Of a DNA stretch of 64,000 nt, positions 28,975-39,218 are shown one piece after another. A model generated the notes under the pieces. The model searched no databases and had not been told where the DNA came from. It saw only the letters and a list, made by a program, of their open reading frames with translations. The stretch is from positions 276,501 through 340,500 of the forward strand of contig NZ_CP134147.1 in the NCBI RefSeq assembly GCF_032163505.1, written 5' to 3'. Position 1 is the first letter of the stretch; each line of letters begins with the position of its first letter. The translations under genes were made by a program, and so were the position numbers. Source of the DNA: Streptococcus parasanguinis. GTDB taxonomy: Bacteria; Bacillota; Bacilli; Lactobacillales; Streptococcaceae.

Positions 28975-31900
28975 ATGTCCAACACCTTTGAAATTTTAAT
29001 GAATCAGCTGGATATGCCGCTGGAAATGCGATCTTCCAGTGCCTTTTTGCATGCGGAGATTCAAGAAGTCGTGGTGCACAAGGTCAGTCGGGTCTGGGAG
29101 TTCCGCTTTGCTTTTGCGGAAATCTTGCCCATTACTTTGTTTAAGGAATTGCGCCAGCGCTTGAAGGACGAATTTTCAAAGACAGGAAACCAGGCGACCT
29201 TTACCATCCAAGTGGCCAATCAGGATTTTTCTGCTGATTTATTGCGGGCTTACTACCGGGAGGTTTTTGAGGAAGGACCTTGTGCTAGTCAAGGCTTTAA
29301 GGGACTTTACCAAGACTTGCAGGTGCGAGCAGAAGGACAGGAATTGATCATCTCTGGGCCTTCTTCGGTTGATACGGAGCATTTTCGTAAGAACCATTTG
29401 CCCAACCTTGCCAAGCAGTTGGAAGCCTTTGGTTTTCCGCATTTCACCTGTCGAGTGGAGTCTGATGAGGAGTTGACAGAGCAAGAAGTGGCGCGCTTTG
29501 AGGAGGAAAATGAAAAGATCTTCCAAGCAGCCAATGAAGAGACCTTGCGGGCTATGGAATCCTTGGCCCAGATGGCTCCGCCACCAGCAGTTGAAGAAAA
29601 GCCTGCCTTTGATTTCAAGGCTAAGAAAGCTGCGGCTAAACCGAAGCTAGACAAGGCTGAGATCACTCCGATGATCGAGATCACGACAGAAGAGAACCGA
29701 ATTGTCTTTGAGGGTGTGGTCTTTGACGTGGAGCACAAGGTGACGCGAACTGGTCGGGTTTTGATTAGCTTTAAGATGACTGACTATACCTCGAGTTTTT
29801 CCCTTCAGAAATGGGTCAAAAATGAGGAAGAAGCCCAGAAGTTTGACATGATCAAGAAGAACAGCTGGCTTCGGGTGCGGGGAAATATCGAAATGAACAA
29901 TTTCACGCGCGACTTGACCATGAATGTCCAAGACATCCAGGAAGTTGTGCATTATGCCCGCAAAGACCTGATGCCAGAAGGGGAGCGCCGGGTAGAATTC
30001 CACGCGCATACCAATATGTCGACTATGGATGCCCTGCCGGAAGTAGAAGAACTGATCGCTAAGGCAGCTGAGTGGGGCCACAAGGCGGTGGCCATCACCG
30101 ACCATGGCAATGTGCAGAGTTTCCCGCATGGCTTTAAAGCAGCCAAGAAAGCTGGAATCCAGCTGATCTATGGGATGGAAGCCAATATCGTAGAGGACAA
30201 GGTACCTATCACCTATAACGAGGTGGATCTAGACCTCAATGAAGCGACTTATGTGGTCTTTGACGTGGAAACGACGGGACTTTCAGCCATCTACAATGAC
30301 TTGATCCAGGTCGCTGCTTCTAAAATGTACAAGGGCAATGTCATTGAGGAGTTTGATGAGTTTATCGATCCAGGCCATCCTCTGTCAGCCTTTACGACCC
30401 AATTGACAGGGATTACCAATGAGCATGTCCGTGGGGCTAAGCCCTTGGTACAGGTCTTGAAGGAGTTTCAGGCCTTCTGTGAGGGAACGGTTCTCGTCGC
30501 CCACAATGCCACCTTTGACGTGGGCTTCATGAATGTCAACTACGAGCGTCATGGTCTTCCTAAGATCACCCAGCCAGTCATCGATACCCTGGAATTTGCC
30601 CGCAACCTCTATCCAGATTTTAAACGGCATGGCTTGGGGCCATTGACCAAGCGCTTTGGGGTAGGTTTGGAACACCACCACATGGCCAACTACGATGCGG
30701 AAGCGACGGGGCGTCTGCTCTTTATCTTCATCAAAGATGTTGCTGAAAAGCACGGGGTGACTAATCTCAAGGATTTGAATATCGATTTGATCGATGAGAA
30801 TTCTTATAAGAAGGCCCGAGTCAAGCATGCGACCCTCTATGTCAAGAATCAGACTGGCCTTAAGAACATGTTTAAACTAGTCTCACTTTCTGGGACCAAG
30901 TATTTCGAAGGAGTCCCACGAATTCCCAAGACCGTGCTGGACGCCCACCGCGAGGGCTTGATCCTGGGATCGGCTTGTTCTGAAGGAGAGGTCTTTGATG
31001 CGGTTGTCTCTCAAGGAGTTGACGCAGCAGTCGAAGTGGCCAAGTATTACGACTTTATCGAGGTTATGCCACCGGCTATCTATGCGCCCCTCATTGCCAA
31101 GGAGCAGGTCAAGGACATGGACGAGCTCCAGACCATTATCAAGAGCTTGATCGAAGTGGGAGATCGTCTCGGCAAGCCTGTTCTTGCGACAGGAAATGTC
31201 CACTATCTGGAGCCGGAAGATGAGATTTATCGGGAGATCATTGTCCGTAGTCTCGGTCAAGGGGCTATGATCAACCGGACCATTGGGCACGGAGAAGATG
31301 CCCAGCCAGCGCCTCTGCCAAAAGCGCATTTTAGAACTACCAATGAAATGCTGGATGAATTCGCCTTTTTGGGAGAAGACTTGGCGCGCAAGATTGTTAT
31401 TGAAAACACCAATGCACTCGCAGAGACCTTTGAGCCGGTCGAAGTGGTCAAGGGTGACCTCTATACGCCATTTATCGACAAGGCCGAAGAAACGGTTGCG
31501 GAATTGACCTATAAGCGAGCCTTTGAGATCTATGGTAATCCACTTCCTGATATTGTCGATTTGCGGATTGAAAAGGAATTGACCTCTATCTTGGGGAATG
31601 GTTTTGCCGTGATTTATCTGGCATCGCAAATGCTGGTGCACCGTTCTAATGAGCGGGGCTACCTGGTTGGATCGCGTGGATCTGTTGGATCTAGCTTTGT
31701 CGCGACCATGATCGGGATCACTGAGGTCAATCCGCTTTCGCCTCACTATGTTTGCAGCCAGTGCCAGTACAGTGAGTTCATCACAGATGGTTCTTATGGA
31801 TCTGGTTTTGATATGCCGGACAAGGATTGTCCAAACTGTGGCCACAAGCTCAGCAAAAACGGCCAAGACATTCCCTTTGAGACCTTCCTTGGTTTTGATG

Positions 31901-33369
31901 GGGACAAGGTACCCGATATCGATTTGAACTTCTCAGGGGAGGATCAGCCGAGTGCCCACTTGGATGTCCGTGATATCTTTGGGGAAGAATACGCCTTCCG
32001 GGCAGGAACAGTAGGTACAGTTGCGGCCAAGACTGCCTATGGGTTTGTGAAAGGCTATGAGCGAGACTACGGCAAGTATTACCGGGATGCAGAGGTAGAA
32101 CGTCTGGCGCAAGGTGCCGCTGGGGTCAAGCGGACGACCGGTCAGCACCCAGGGGGAATCGTCGTTATTCCAAACTATATGGACGTCTATGATTTCACTC
32201 CTGTTCAGTACCCAGCAGATGATGTGACAGCTGAATGGCAGACCACTCACTTTAACTTCCATGATATTGATGAGAACGTCCTCAAGCTTGATGTCCTGGG
32301 ACACGATGATCCGACCATGATTCGCAAGCTCCAGGACTTATCAGGTATTGATCCAAATGATATCCCTATGGATGATCCAGGGGTCATGGCCCTCTTTTCT
32401 GGGACAGAAGTGCTAGGGGTGACAGCCGAGCAGATCGGAACACCGACAGGGATGTTGGGGATTCCAGAGTTTGGGACCAACTTTGTTCGGGGCATGGTCG
32501 AAGAGACCCATCCGACGACCTTCGCAGAGTTACTTCAGCTTTCTGGTCTGTCTCACGGTACCGACGTGTGGTTGGGAAATGCCCAAGACTTGATCAAGGC
32601 GGGCATTGCCGATCTATCGACCGTTATCGGGTGTCGGGACGACATCATGGTTTACCTCATGCACGCGGGACTCAAGCCTAAGATGGCCTTTACCATCATG
32701 GAGCGCGTGCGGAAAGGGATGTGGCTCAAGATCTCAGAAGAAGAGCGCAACGGTTACATCCAAGCCATGAAGGAAAACAATGTTCCTGAATGGTACATCG
32801 AGTCCTGTGGGAAGATCAAGTACATGTTCCCTAAAGCCCATGCGGCGGCCTATGTTATGATGGCCCTTCGTGTGGCCTACTTTAAGGTGCATCATCCACT
32901 TTATTACTACTGTGCTTACTTCTCGATTCGGGCCAAGGCCTTTGACATCAAGACTATGGGGGCAGGCCTTGAGGCCGTGAAAGCGCGGATGAAGGACATT
33001 GCTGAAAAACGCAAGAACAACGAAGCTTCTAACGTAGAGATCGATCTCTACACCACCCTTGAGATTGTCAATGAGATGTGGGAGCGCGGCTTCAAGTTTG
33101 GCAAGCTAGACCTCTATCGCAGTCAGGCAACAGAATTCTTGATCGATGGAGATACCCTCATTCCGCCATTTGTTGCTATGGATGGTCTGGGAGAGAACGT
33201 TGCCAAGCAAATCGTGCGGGCGCGTGAAGAAGGAGAATTCCTCTCTAAGACCGAGCTCCGGAAGCGCGGCGGTGTTTCGTCTACCCTAGTTGAAAAGATG
33301 GATGAGATGGGCATTCTTGGCAATATGCCAGAGGATAACCAGTTGAGCCTCTTTGATGATTTGTTCTAG
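28975..33369 (+). CDS. polC: DNA polymerase III PolC-type alpha subunit
   Basis: The 1464-residue replicative polymerase of low-GC Gram-positives. In order it has an N-terminal domain, an OB fold (about residues 235-320), the PHP domain ([14 protein letters not shown]) interrupted by the 3'-5' exonuclease ([18 protein letters not shown], about 420-590), a zinc-binding motif (CSQCQ...CPNCG, about 925-965), then polymerase palm and fingers with the DIDLNFSGE acidic motif, and a helix-hairpin-helix near the end. The C-terminus QLSLFDDLF ends in a beta-clamp-binding peptide. Length is normal. It is transcribed alone. Confidence 0.98.
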   Translation: MSNTFEILMNQLDMPLEMRSSSAFLHAEIQEVVVHKVSRVWEFRFAFAEILPITLFKELRQRLKDEFSKTGNQATFTIQVANQDFSADLLRAYYREVFEEGPCASQGFKGLYQDLQVRAEGQELIISGPSSVDTEHFRKNHLPNLAKQLEAFGFPHFTCRVESDEELTEQEVARFEEENEKIFQAANEETLRAMESLAQMAPPPAVEEKPAFDFKAKKAAAKPKLDKAEITPMIEITTEENRIVFEGVVFDVEHKVTRTGRVLISFKMTDYTSSFSLQKWVKNEEEAQKFDMIKKNSWLRVRGNIEMNNFTRDLTMNVQDIQEVVHYARKDLMPEGERRVEFHAHTNMSTMDALPEVEELIAKAAEWGHKAVAITDHGNVQSFPHGFKAAKKAGIQLIYGMEANIVEDKVPITYNEVDLDLNEATYVVFDVETTGLSAIYNDLIQVAASKMYKGNVIEEFDEFIDPGHPLSAFTTQLTGITNEHVRGAKPLVQVLKEFQAFCEGTVLVAHNATFDVGFMNVNYERHGLPKITQPVIDTLEFARNLYPDFKRHGLGPLTKRFGVGLEHHHMANYDAEATGRLLFIFIKDVAEKHGVTNLKDLNIDLIDENSYKKARVKHATLYVKNQTGLKNMFKLVSLSGTKYFEGVPRIPKTVLDAHREGLILGSACSEGEVFDAVVSQGVDAAVEVAKYYDFIEVMPPAIYAPLIAKEQVKDMDELQTIIKSLIEVGDRLGKPVLATGNVHYLEPEDEIYREIIVRSLGQGAMINRTIGHGEDAQPAPLPKAHFRTTNEMLDEFAFLGEDLARKIVIENTNALAETFEPVEVVKGDLYTPFIDKAEETVAELTYKRAFEIYGNPLPDIVDLRIEKELTSILGNGFAVIYLASQMLVHRSNERGYLVGSRGSVGSSFVATMIGITEVNPLSPHYVCSQCQYSEFITDGSYGSGFDMPDKDCPNCGHKLSKNGQDIPFETFLGFDGDKVPDIDLNFSGEDQPSAHLDVRDIFGEEYAFRAGTVGTVAAKTAYGFVKGYERDYGKYYRDAEVERLAQGAAGVKRTTGQHPGGIVVIPNYMDVYDFTPVQYPADDVTAEWQTTHFNFHDIDENVLKLDVLGHDDPTMIRKLQDLSGIDPNDIPMDDPGVMALFSGTEVLGVTAEQIGTPTGMLGIPEFGTNFVRGMVEETHPTTFAELLQLSGLSHGTDVWLGNAQDLIKAGIADLSTVIGCRDDIMVYLMHAGLKPKMAFTIMERVRKGMWLKISEEERNGYIQAMKENNVPEWYIESCGKIKYMFPKAHAAAYVMMALRVAYFKVHHPLYYYCAYFSIRAKAFDIKTMGAGLEAVKARMKDIAEKRKNNEASNVEIDLYTTLEIVNEMWERGFKFGKLDLYRSQATEFLIDGDTLIPPFVAMDGLGENVAKQIVRAREEGEFLSKTELRKRGGVSSTLVEKMDEMGILGNMPEDNQLSLFDDLF

Positions 33370-33386
33370 AAACAAAGGAATAGAAC

Positions 33387-33536
33387 ATAAAGGTTGACAT
33401 TTTTGCGGAAGACAAACCAGCTGAAAAAGTCTTTGTCTACAAGCTAGAAGTGGCAGACAATGTGCTGCTCCTTTCCACCGCCATGATCTCAGGAGCGATT
33501 GCTCTAGCCGGCTTATTTTCAGCCTTGAAAGATTAA
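33387..33536 (+). pseudogene. Small membrane-protein reading frame with apparent ATA start
   Basis: Directly after polC is a 49-codon frame reading KVDIFAEDKPAEKVFVYKLE, then a hydrophobic segment with LLLSTAMISGAIALAGLF and a TAA stop. It has a plausible RBS (AAAGGA, 33374-33380) at the correct distance from ATA 33387, but no ATG, GTG or TTG before the hydrophobic part. The simplest reading is a small single-span protein whose ATG has mutated to ATA; translation from ATA at a low level is possible. A frameshift-free frame this regular argues for a recent or functional gene. Confidence 0.5.
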
Positions 33537-33543
33537 CTGATAG

Positions 33544-33575
33544 CCTCTATTTTCCTGTTGAAAATAGAGGTTTTT
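33544..33575 (+). terminator. Terminator after the polC region
   Basis: An 11-bp perfect stem (CCTCTATTTTC/GAAAATAGAGG) with a 5-nt loop and five T. Confidence 0.93.
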
Positions 33576-33686
33576 CAGTCCTTTCAGATCTGATAAGTGT
33601 TTTCTTTGGCACTAGATTGTGTTACAATTTTTAGTGACAAGTGTTTATAACAAGGAAACAGAAAAGATGAAACAGAGGAAATGCGC

Positions 33687-36539
33687 GTGGCAAGATATTT
33701 AGTAGGGCCTTACAACAATAGTTGGAACTTTATGGATGCGATTGAAAAAGCGCAGGATGGGGATACCATCGAGTTTGAAAATGGGTATGTCTTTCAATGG
33801 CCGACAAATAAAGTGATCGAGATCGACAAGAACCTTCATTTTGTGGGGCATGTGGTTCCAAATCCAAATGGCAATGGGCGCATGTTTAACAACATCATTG
33901 AGGCTTCCTTCCGATTTGTAGAGGGAGCTCAGGTGACATTTGAAGATCTGTGGTTTAAAGTTGGTGGGAATTATACTGCCTTGCTCTTATGGAATAGCTC
34001 AGATATCACCTGTAAACAGGTCTATTTTGAAGCAACCACTCCGACAAATAGTGAATTTTTTATCTATATGGATACGCATTCGAAGTTGACACTGGAAGGA
34101 GTCGGGATGAAGGTTCCGGAAAAACACCAAAGTGCCATCGGTATGTCCGCTTCGGAATTGACTATTCGCAATTCAACGATTTTTTCTAAGATTGATCTGT
34201 CAGAAGGATCTAAATTGACCTTAGAAAATGTCCATATTGAAAAATTTGGGAATAATACGATCCATGCCAAGGACTCAGAAGTGATCGCAAAAAATTCAAC
34301 GATTACAGGCGGGGATCTGGAAAAGGATTTTCCACCAGTTTGGTTGAGGAATGTCATCTGGGAGTCTGAAAACTGTAAAATTGAGTTGCCTACTGGAACT
34401 GGAGTCTGTCTTGACAATAATGTTCAATTCAATTCGGATTCGGATCGTATCACCTCCCTCAATTCATTCAATAGTATGATCCGAGCTCACCAGGCTACAT
34501 TTACAGAATTTTTATGCGTCTATGAAGAGTCCTTTGCTTCCCTGACTGGAGAAACAACCTTCTTGAATGAGAATGCCGAAACCATTTCATTTGGCGTTTT
34601 TGATGATGGTGTGCTGATGGCTGAGCATATGATTTGTCATAAGATTGCGGATCCTAATATACGGCTTCAAGGTGGAGCCTTTGCGAAGGTGGGCACCATG
34701 ACCTATAAGCAAGGGGATGCGCGTGATCTGACCAAGGAAATTGAGGATGACTGTGATTATCTTGTCGGTAGAGAAGTGGCCAAGGGCAATGCGCAAGTCG
34801 TTCCTACGGGACAAGCGACGGATGCAACGGTGGCTCCAACCACCGCAAGAGACTCTGGTCCAGAGAAGAAACAAGATGCTCTTCAAGAACTCAATAGCCT
34901 GATTGGTCTTGAAAAAGTCAAACATGAGATCAAGAAAATGATCAACATGGTGGAATTTAACAAGAAACGAATCGCCAGTGGCAAGGCACCTGAAAAGCAA
35001 ACCTTGCACGCTGCTTTTATGGGAAATCCTGGTACAGGGAAAACCACTGTGGCACGTCTATTGGGACAAGTGCTTTTTGATGCAGGTGTTCTCTCAGGGG
35101 AGGAATTCCGTTTCGTGGAAGCAACGGAGTCCGATCTGATCTCTTCGAATATTGGAGGAACGGCTGAACAGACCCAAGCCCTGCTTGAAAAAGCGCGAGG
35201 AGGCATCCTCTTTATTGATGAAGCCTATAGCTTGGATAAAAAGGACAGCGGTGCGGACTTTGGGATCGAGGCGATCAATACCATTCTCAAATTTATGGAG
35301 GACAATCGTGACGACATCATGATTATCTTTGCCGGCTATACCAAGGAAATGGAGGAGTTCTTAAAGACCAATCCAGGCCTTCGTTCTCGGGTACCAAATA
35401 ATTTCATCTTTGAAGATTTCACAGGAGATGAGATTGTCCAACTAGGTGAAATGATCCTGAGCAAAGGTGACTACAAACTCGAAGACCGGGATTACTATGC
35501 GCGGCATGTTAAACGGGCTTATGATGGCTCGCTAGATAAGAGCAATGGTCGCTGGATCCGTAACCTGGATGAGCAATTGACCAAGACCATGGCAGATCGG
35601 GTGGTGGCCCAAGGTTCTGACGATATTGAGACCATCCTCAATAGCGACATCGATGCTGTCCTTAACCAAGGCAAGTATCAAGCAGGAGCCGACAAGGAAG
35701 AAGATGGGATGGCTGCCCTCAACCGATTGGTTGGAATTGCTAAGGTGAAAGAGCAAGTTGAACAATTCGTGGCCATGGCTGAGTTCAACCAAAAACGGGC
35801 TGAACAAGGTGGCATCGTTGAAGATACGACCTTGCACTCTCTCTTTCTTGGAAACCCCGGTACAGGGAAAACGACTGTGGCCCGCATTTTGGGTAATATC
35901 CTCTTCCAAAAGGGGGTTATCAAGCAGAAGAAGTTCATCGAAGTATCCCGGAGCAATCTGGTTGGAGGCTACCAAGGTCAAACAGCCTTGAAGACGCGCG
36001 AAGTCCTAGAAAGTGCACTGGGTGGAGTCCTCTTTATCGATGAGGCCTATACGCTCTATACCGGTTTAAATGACGATTTTGGGAAAGAAGCCTTGGACGA
36101 AGTCCTCAAATTTATGGAGGACCACCGCCGCGATATCGTTATTATCTTTGCTGGTTACACGAAAGAGATGCACGACTTCTTGCAGGTCAATTCAGGTCTA
36201 CAAAGCCGGATCCCAACTACATTTGATTTTGAAGACTACAGCCCAGATGAGATCGTGGAGATCGGTTTGTTGGGATTGCGTAAGCAAGGTTACCAGGTCA
36301 ATGAAGCCCTTTATGGAGAGATTGTGAAAGGGAATTATATGCGTGCCAATGACCATAGTAATGGTCGCTGGGTCCGCAATCTCAATGAAAAACTCTTGCG
36401 CCAAGTATCAACTCGGGTAACCCGTGAAGGTAGTACAGACTACAATTCCATTTTGGATCAAGATTTGGAAGCTTTGAGAGAGAATAGCAGTTCAGAGCAA
36501 CCCCATACCGTGGATGATCAAGGCTATGTTCTTCCTTAA
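33687..36539 (+). CDS. Tandem CbxX/SpoVK-type AAA ATPase with N-terminal beta-helix-like region
   Basis: A 950-residue cytoplasmic protein. Residues 1 to about 360 are short strand-turn repeats (TIRNSTIF, LTLENVHIEKF, NSTITGG) typical of a right-handed beta helix. A linker leads to two AAA modules of the CbxX/CfqX family. Module 1 has Walker A GNPGTGKTT from Gly446 and Walker B ILFIDEAYSL. Module 2 has GNPGTGKTT from Gly722 and VLFIDEAYTL. Each ends with SNGRW.RNL, the family arginine motif. I chose GTG 33687, seven bases after AGAGGA; ATG 33681 is too close to it. The closest known analogues are SpoVK and the mycobacterial type VII protein EccA. A type VII role is inference. Confidence 0.85.
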   Translation: MARYLVGPYNNSWNFMDAIEKAQDGDTIEFENGYVFQWPTNKVIEIDKNLHFVGHVVPNPNGNGRMFNNIIEASFRFVEGAQVTFEDLWFKVGGNYTALLLWNSSDITCKQVYFEATTPTNSEFFIYMDTHSKLTLEGVGMKVPEKHQSAIGMSASELTIRNSTIFSKIDLSEGSKLTLENVHIEKFGNNTIHAKDSEVIAKNSTITGGDLEKDFPPVWLRNVIWESENCKIELPTGTGVCLDNNVQFNSDSDRITSLNSFNSMIRAHQATFTEFLCVYEESFASLTGETTFLNENAETISFGVFDDGVLMAEHMICHKIADPNIRLQGGAFAKVGTMTYKQGDARDLTKEIEDDCDYLVGREVAKGNAQVVPTGQATDATVAPTTARDSGPEKKQDALQELNSLIGLEKVKHEIKKMINMVEFNKKRIASGKAPEKQTLHAAFMGNPGTGKTTVARLLGQVLFDAGVLSGEEFRFVEATESDLISSNIGGTAEQTQALLEKARGGILFIDEAYSLDKKDSGADFGIEAINTILKFMEDNRDDIMIIFAGYTKEMEEFLKTNPGLRSRVPNNFIFEDFTGDEIVQLGEMILSKGDYKLEDRDYYARHVKRAYDGSLDKSNGRWIRNLDEQLTKTMADRVVAQGSDDIETILNSDIDAVLNQGKYQAGADKEEDGMAALNRLVGIAKVKEQVEQFVAMAEFNQKRAEQGGIVEDTTLHSLFLGNPGTGKTTVARILGNILFQKGVIKQKKFIEVSRSNLVGGYQGQTALKTREVLESALGGVLFIDEAYTLYTGLNDDFGKEALDEVLKFMEDHRRDIVIIFAGYTKEMHDFLQVNSGLQSRIPTTFDFEDYSPDEIVEIGLLGLRKQGYQVNEALYGEIVKGNYMRANDHSNGRWVRNLNEKLLRQVSTRVTREGSTDYNSILDQDLEALRENSSSEQPHTVDDQGYVLP

Positions 36540-36560
36540 GCTAGAAGGAACAAGAAAAAG

Positions 36561-36735
36561 GAGGCTGGGACAAAAGTCCTAGCCTCTCAATTATTTTTGG
36601 ATTGTCGAGCAAGACGCAGTGGTTGAGTGGGCTCTACTACGCTGATTTCATCAGCTTTTACAGCCCTACTCAACTGTGCGGAGGTGGGACGACGAAATCG
36701 AATTCTAACGAATTACCGATTTCTGTCCCGCTCTC
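36561..36735. repeat. 175-bp intergenic repeat element, copy 1
   Basis: A near-identical copy lies at 45699-45873. The ends are imperfect inverted repeats (GAGGCTGGGACA and TGTCCCGCTCTC), like a small non-autonomous mobile element. An internal stem GGCTGGGAC/GTCCTAGCC-type hairpin could terminate transcription. It lies between the AAA gene and pepS; the pepS -10 (TATACT, 36755-36760) starts 20 bases after its right end. Confidence 0.8.
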
Positions 36736-36754
36736 TTTTTGCATGAACTTATGG

Positions 36755-36760
36755 TATACT
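36755..36760 (+). promoter_or_regulatory. Extended -10 of pepS
   Basis: TGGTATACT lies 35 bases before the pepS start codon. The -35 position falls in the right end of the 175-bp repeat, so the element may contribute to the promoter. Confidence 0.55.
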
Positions 36761-36794
36761 AGGAGGAGATCATACACTTATGAAGGAGAAAAAA

Positions 36795-38036
36795 ATGGTT
36801 TTACCAAATTTTAAAGAGAACCTTGAAAAATATGCCAAATTGTTGGTGGCGAACGGTATCAACGTGCAACCTGGTCATACCTTGGTCTTGAACATTGATG
36901 TGGAACAAAGAGAATTGGCCCACTTGATTGTGAAGGAAGCCTATGCATTGGGGGCGCACGAAGTGATTGTCCAATGGGCAGATGATTTTACTACCCGGGA
37001 AAAATTCCTCCATGCACCGATGGATCGTTTGGACAATGTGCCAGACTATAAGATCGCGGAAATGAACTACCTCTTAGACCACAAGGCTAGTCGTTTGGGT
37101 GTGCGCTCGTCTGATCCAGGTGCCTTAAATGGTGTTGATGCAGAGAAGCTTTCTGCCTCTGCCAAGGCCTTGGGTATAGCCATGAAACCAATGCGCATCG
37201 CTACTCAATCTAACAAGGTCAGCTGGACCGTGGCTGCAGCAGCAGGTTTAGAATGGGCGAAAAAGGTCTTCCCAAATGCGGCGAGCGATGAAGAAGCAGT
37301 GGATCTCCTGTGGGATCAAATCTTCAAGACTTGCCGAGTCTATGAGGAAGATCCAGTCAAGGCTTGGGAAGAGCATGCTGCTATTCTCAAGAGCAAGGCA
37401 GATACACTGAATAAGGAACAATTCTCAGCCCTTCATTACACAGCGCCTGGTACAGATTTGACTCTTGGCTTGCCGAAAAACCACGTCTGGGAATCTGCCG
37501 GAGCCATCAATGCCCAAGGTGAAAGCTTCTTGCCAAACATGCCGACAGAAGAGGTCTTCACAGCTCCTGACTTCCGTCGCGCAGAAGGCTATGTAACGTC
37601 TACAAAACCGCTTAGCTACAATGGAAACATCATCGAAGGCATCAAAGTGACCTTTGAAAGTGGAGAAATCGTAGATATCACAGCAGAAAAAGGCGATCAA
37701 GTTATGAAAGATTTGGTCTTCAAAAACAAGGGAGCGCGTGCCTTGGGTGAATGTGCCCTCGTACCAGATCCAAGTCCAATTTCCCAATCAGGCATTACCT
37801 TCTTTAACACCCTCTTTGATGAAAATGCCTCTAACCACTTGGCCATCGGAGCAGCCTATGCAACTAGTGTAGAAGGTGGTGCAGAGTTCACAGAAGAAGA
37901 ACTCGAAGCAGCCGGCCTCAACCGATCAGACGTCCACGTCGACTTCATGATCGGCTCAAGCCAAATGGATATCGACGGTATCCGTGAGGATGGAACACGC
38001 GTACCACTCTTCCGTAATGGAGATTGGGCAATTTAA
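36795..38036 (+). CDS. pepS: Aminopeptidase PepS (M29 family)
   Basis: A 413-residue cytoplasmic metallo-aminopeptidase that releases N-terminal residues, with Arg and aromatic preferences in the characterised streptococcal enzyme. The M29 blocks are visible: GINVQPGHTLVL near the start, ALHYTAPGTDLTLGLP, FLPNMPTEEVFTAPD, and the metal-ligand region ALVPDPSPISQSGITFFNTLFDENASNHLAIG. I chose ATG 36795, which follows AAGGAG at 36782-36787; ATG 36780 precedes the RBS. GlsB/YeaQ-like 38046 follows closely and is probably co-transcribed. Confidence 0.95.
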   Translation: MVLPNFKENLEKYAKLLVANGINVQPGHTLVLNIDVEQRELAHLIVKEAYALGAHEVIVQWADDFTTREKFLHAPMDRLDNVPDYKIAEMNYLLDHKASRLGVRSSDPGALNGVDAEKLSASAKALGIAMKPMRIATQSNKVSWTVAAAAGLEWAKKVFPNAASDEEAVDLLWDQIFKTCRVYEEDPVKAWEEHAAILKSKADTLNKEQFSALHYTAPGTDLTLGLPKNHVWESAGAINAQGESFLPNMPTEEVFTAPDFRRAEGYVTSTKPLSYNGNIIEGIKVTFESGEIVDITAEKGDQVMKDLVFKNKGARALGECALVPDPSPISQSGITFFNTLFDENASNHLAIGAAYATSVEGGAEFTEEELEAAGLNRSDVHVDFMIGSSQMDIDGIREDGTRVPLFRNGDWAI

Positions 38037-38045
38037 GGAGAAACT

Positions 38046-38276
38046 ATGATTGGAAGTATGTTTGTCGGTCTTTTGATCGGACTTCTAGCTGGAGCTATCA
38101 CCAATCGTGGCGAACGCATGGGATGTTTTGGGAAAATGTTCCTGGGCTGGATTGGTGCCTTTTTAGGACAATTACTCTTTGGTGCTTGGGGACCAAGCCT
38201 AAACGGTACAGCAATTATCCCATCGATTCTCGGTGCCATGATTTTATTAGCCATCTTCTGGGAAAGAGGAAGCTAG
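38046..38276 (+). CDS. GlsB/YeaQ/YmgE-type membrane stress protein
   Basis: A 76-residue protein made of three hydrophobic glycine-rich segments (MIGSMFVGLLIGLLAGAI, MFLGWIGAFLGQLLFG, IIPSILGAMILLAIFW). This is the transglycosylase-associated (Tag) family, small membrane proteins induced by stress in enterococci and other bacteria. The biochemical function is unknown. The RBS is AAGGAGAAACT. It follows pepS by 9 bases and ends at a terminator. Confidence 0.88.
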   Translation: MIGSMFVGLLIGLLAGAITNRGERMGCFGKMFLGWIGAFLGQLLFGAWGPSLNGTAIIPSILGAMILLAIFWERGS

Positions 38277-38302
38277 GTTTAACTTGCTAAAACAGATAGA
38301 GT

Positions 38303-38330
38303 GGTTGGAAATCTTCCAACCTCTTTTTTA
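38303..38330 (+). terminator. Terminator after the GlsB-like gene
   Basis: An 8-bp stem GGTTGGAA/TTCCAACC, ATC loop, then CTCTTTTTTT. Confidence 0.92.
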
Positions 38331-38482
38331 GTCAAAACTTGATCATCAAAGTAAAATCAGGTATGATGGAAGGTATGTTCTGTTATGATTAAATAAGATA
38401 ATTATGGCTGTGGTAGACTGGTGAAAAGTTAGTTTAGTTTCTCCGTCTAAGAATGAAACAGTATAGAAAGTAAGATCAATCT

Positions 38483-39151
38483 ATGTTTAAACCAGTAAAA
38501 CTCGAGTATTTGCCGAAAATGAATTTTCGCTATCGTTTGTTAAAAGTAGAGAATGAGTGGTATTTAATGGAAGTCGATCGGCCAATTATGACAAGTTATT
38601 TTCTCCCATGGTTTACCTATTTTGTCCCTCATAAAGCCTATCAGCTGACAGAGGATGAAGTACAAACAATAGCTCCAAAAGTGCTTGAAAGAGATAAGAA
38701 CATACTTTCAAGTCAGACTAAAGCAGGGATTTCAGCTCTTGGTGCTGGTTCCTTAGCAGTTTTACTAGGCAGAGCTTTTCCAATAGAGGATTATTTATAT
38801 TTTAGCTCCCATCTACTTAATCTAGTGCTAATGATCCTTGTTCTATGTATTGTTATTGGACTTCGTATTTGGCTGAGTACTAGGAAAATAGAGACGGTAA
38901 TGATAGCTTCTCAAAAAGCTAATAGAATCTATTGTCGCCCCGTAAAATTTAGGATAGTACTAAGAAATCTTTTATTGTTGATAGTTCCTTTGTTTTTGTC
39001 AAGTGCAATGATTTACTCAGTTTTGAGTAAAATTAAACCAAATTTAATTGTTCATATGGTCCTATTTATTACTTCATTTATGTATTTAGCATCAGCTATT
39101 TTAGGCTTATATGCTCCAGGCGAGGATTATAAGGTAAAAATAAAAAAATAG
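38483..39151 (+). CDS. DUF443-like membrane protein, candidate orphan type VII immunity (copy 1)
   Basis: A 222-residue protein. A soluble start (PKMNFRYRLLKVENEWYLMEVDRP) is followed by the motif YFLPWFTYFVPHKAYQLTEDE and four or so membrane helices (about residues 82-100, 108-130, 152-180, 190-212). This pattern is that of DUF443, the 'tandem five-transmembrane' family of staphylococcal type VII loci. One DUF443 protein, TsaI, protects S. aureus from the membrane-depolarising LXG toxin TspA. Here no cognate toxin is adjacent, so it would be an orphan immunity gene protecting against siblings. DUF443 membership is by remembered pattern. Confidence 0.72.
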   Translation: MFKPVKLEYLPKMNFRYRLLKVENEWYLMEVDRPIMTSYFLPWFTYFVPHKAYQLTEDEVQTIAPKVLERDKNILSSQTKAGISALGAGSLAVLLGRAFPIEDYLYFSSHLLNLVLMILVLCIVIGLRIWLSTRKIETVMIASQKANRIYCRPVKFRIVLRNLLLLIVPLFLSSAMIYSVLSKIKPNLIVHMVLFITSFMYLASAILGLYAPGEDYKVKIKK

Positions 39152-39218
39152 GAAAAATAATATTCAGTAAGGACTTGTTTCTCTGCTGAAAATTATAACT
39201 ATCAAGAAAGATCAATCT

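Noticed and set aside
30883..31866. 327-codon open frame on the minus strand inside polC
   Set aside because: Antisense shadow of a highly conserved gene; no RBS or own motifs, and the peptide resembles no protein.
36602..36814. Reading frame inside the 175-bp repeat (also 45740-46027) giving the same peptide
   Set aside because: The frame exists because the repeat is duplicated; it has no RBS and runs into unrelated sequence after the element.
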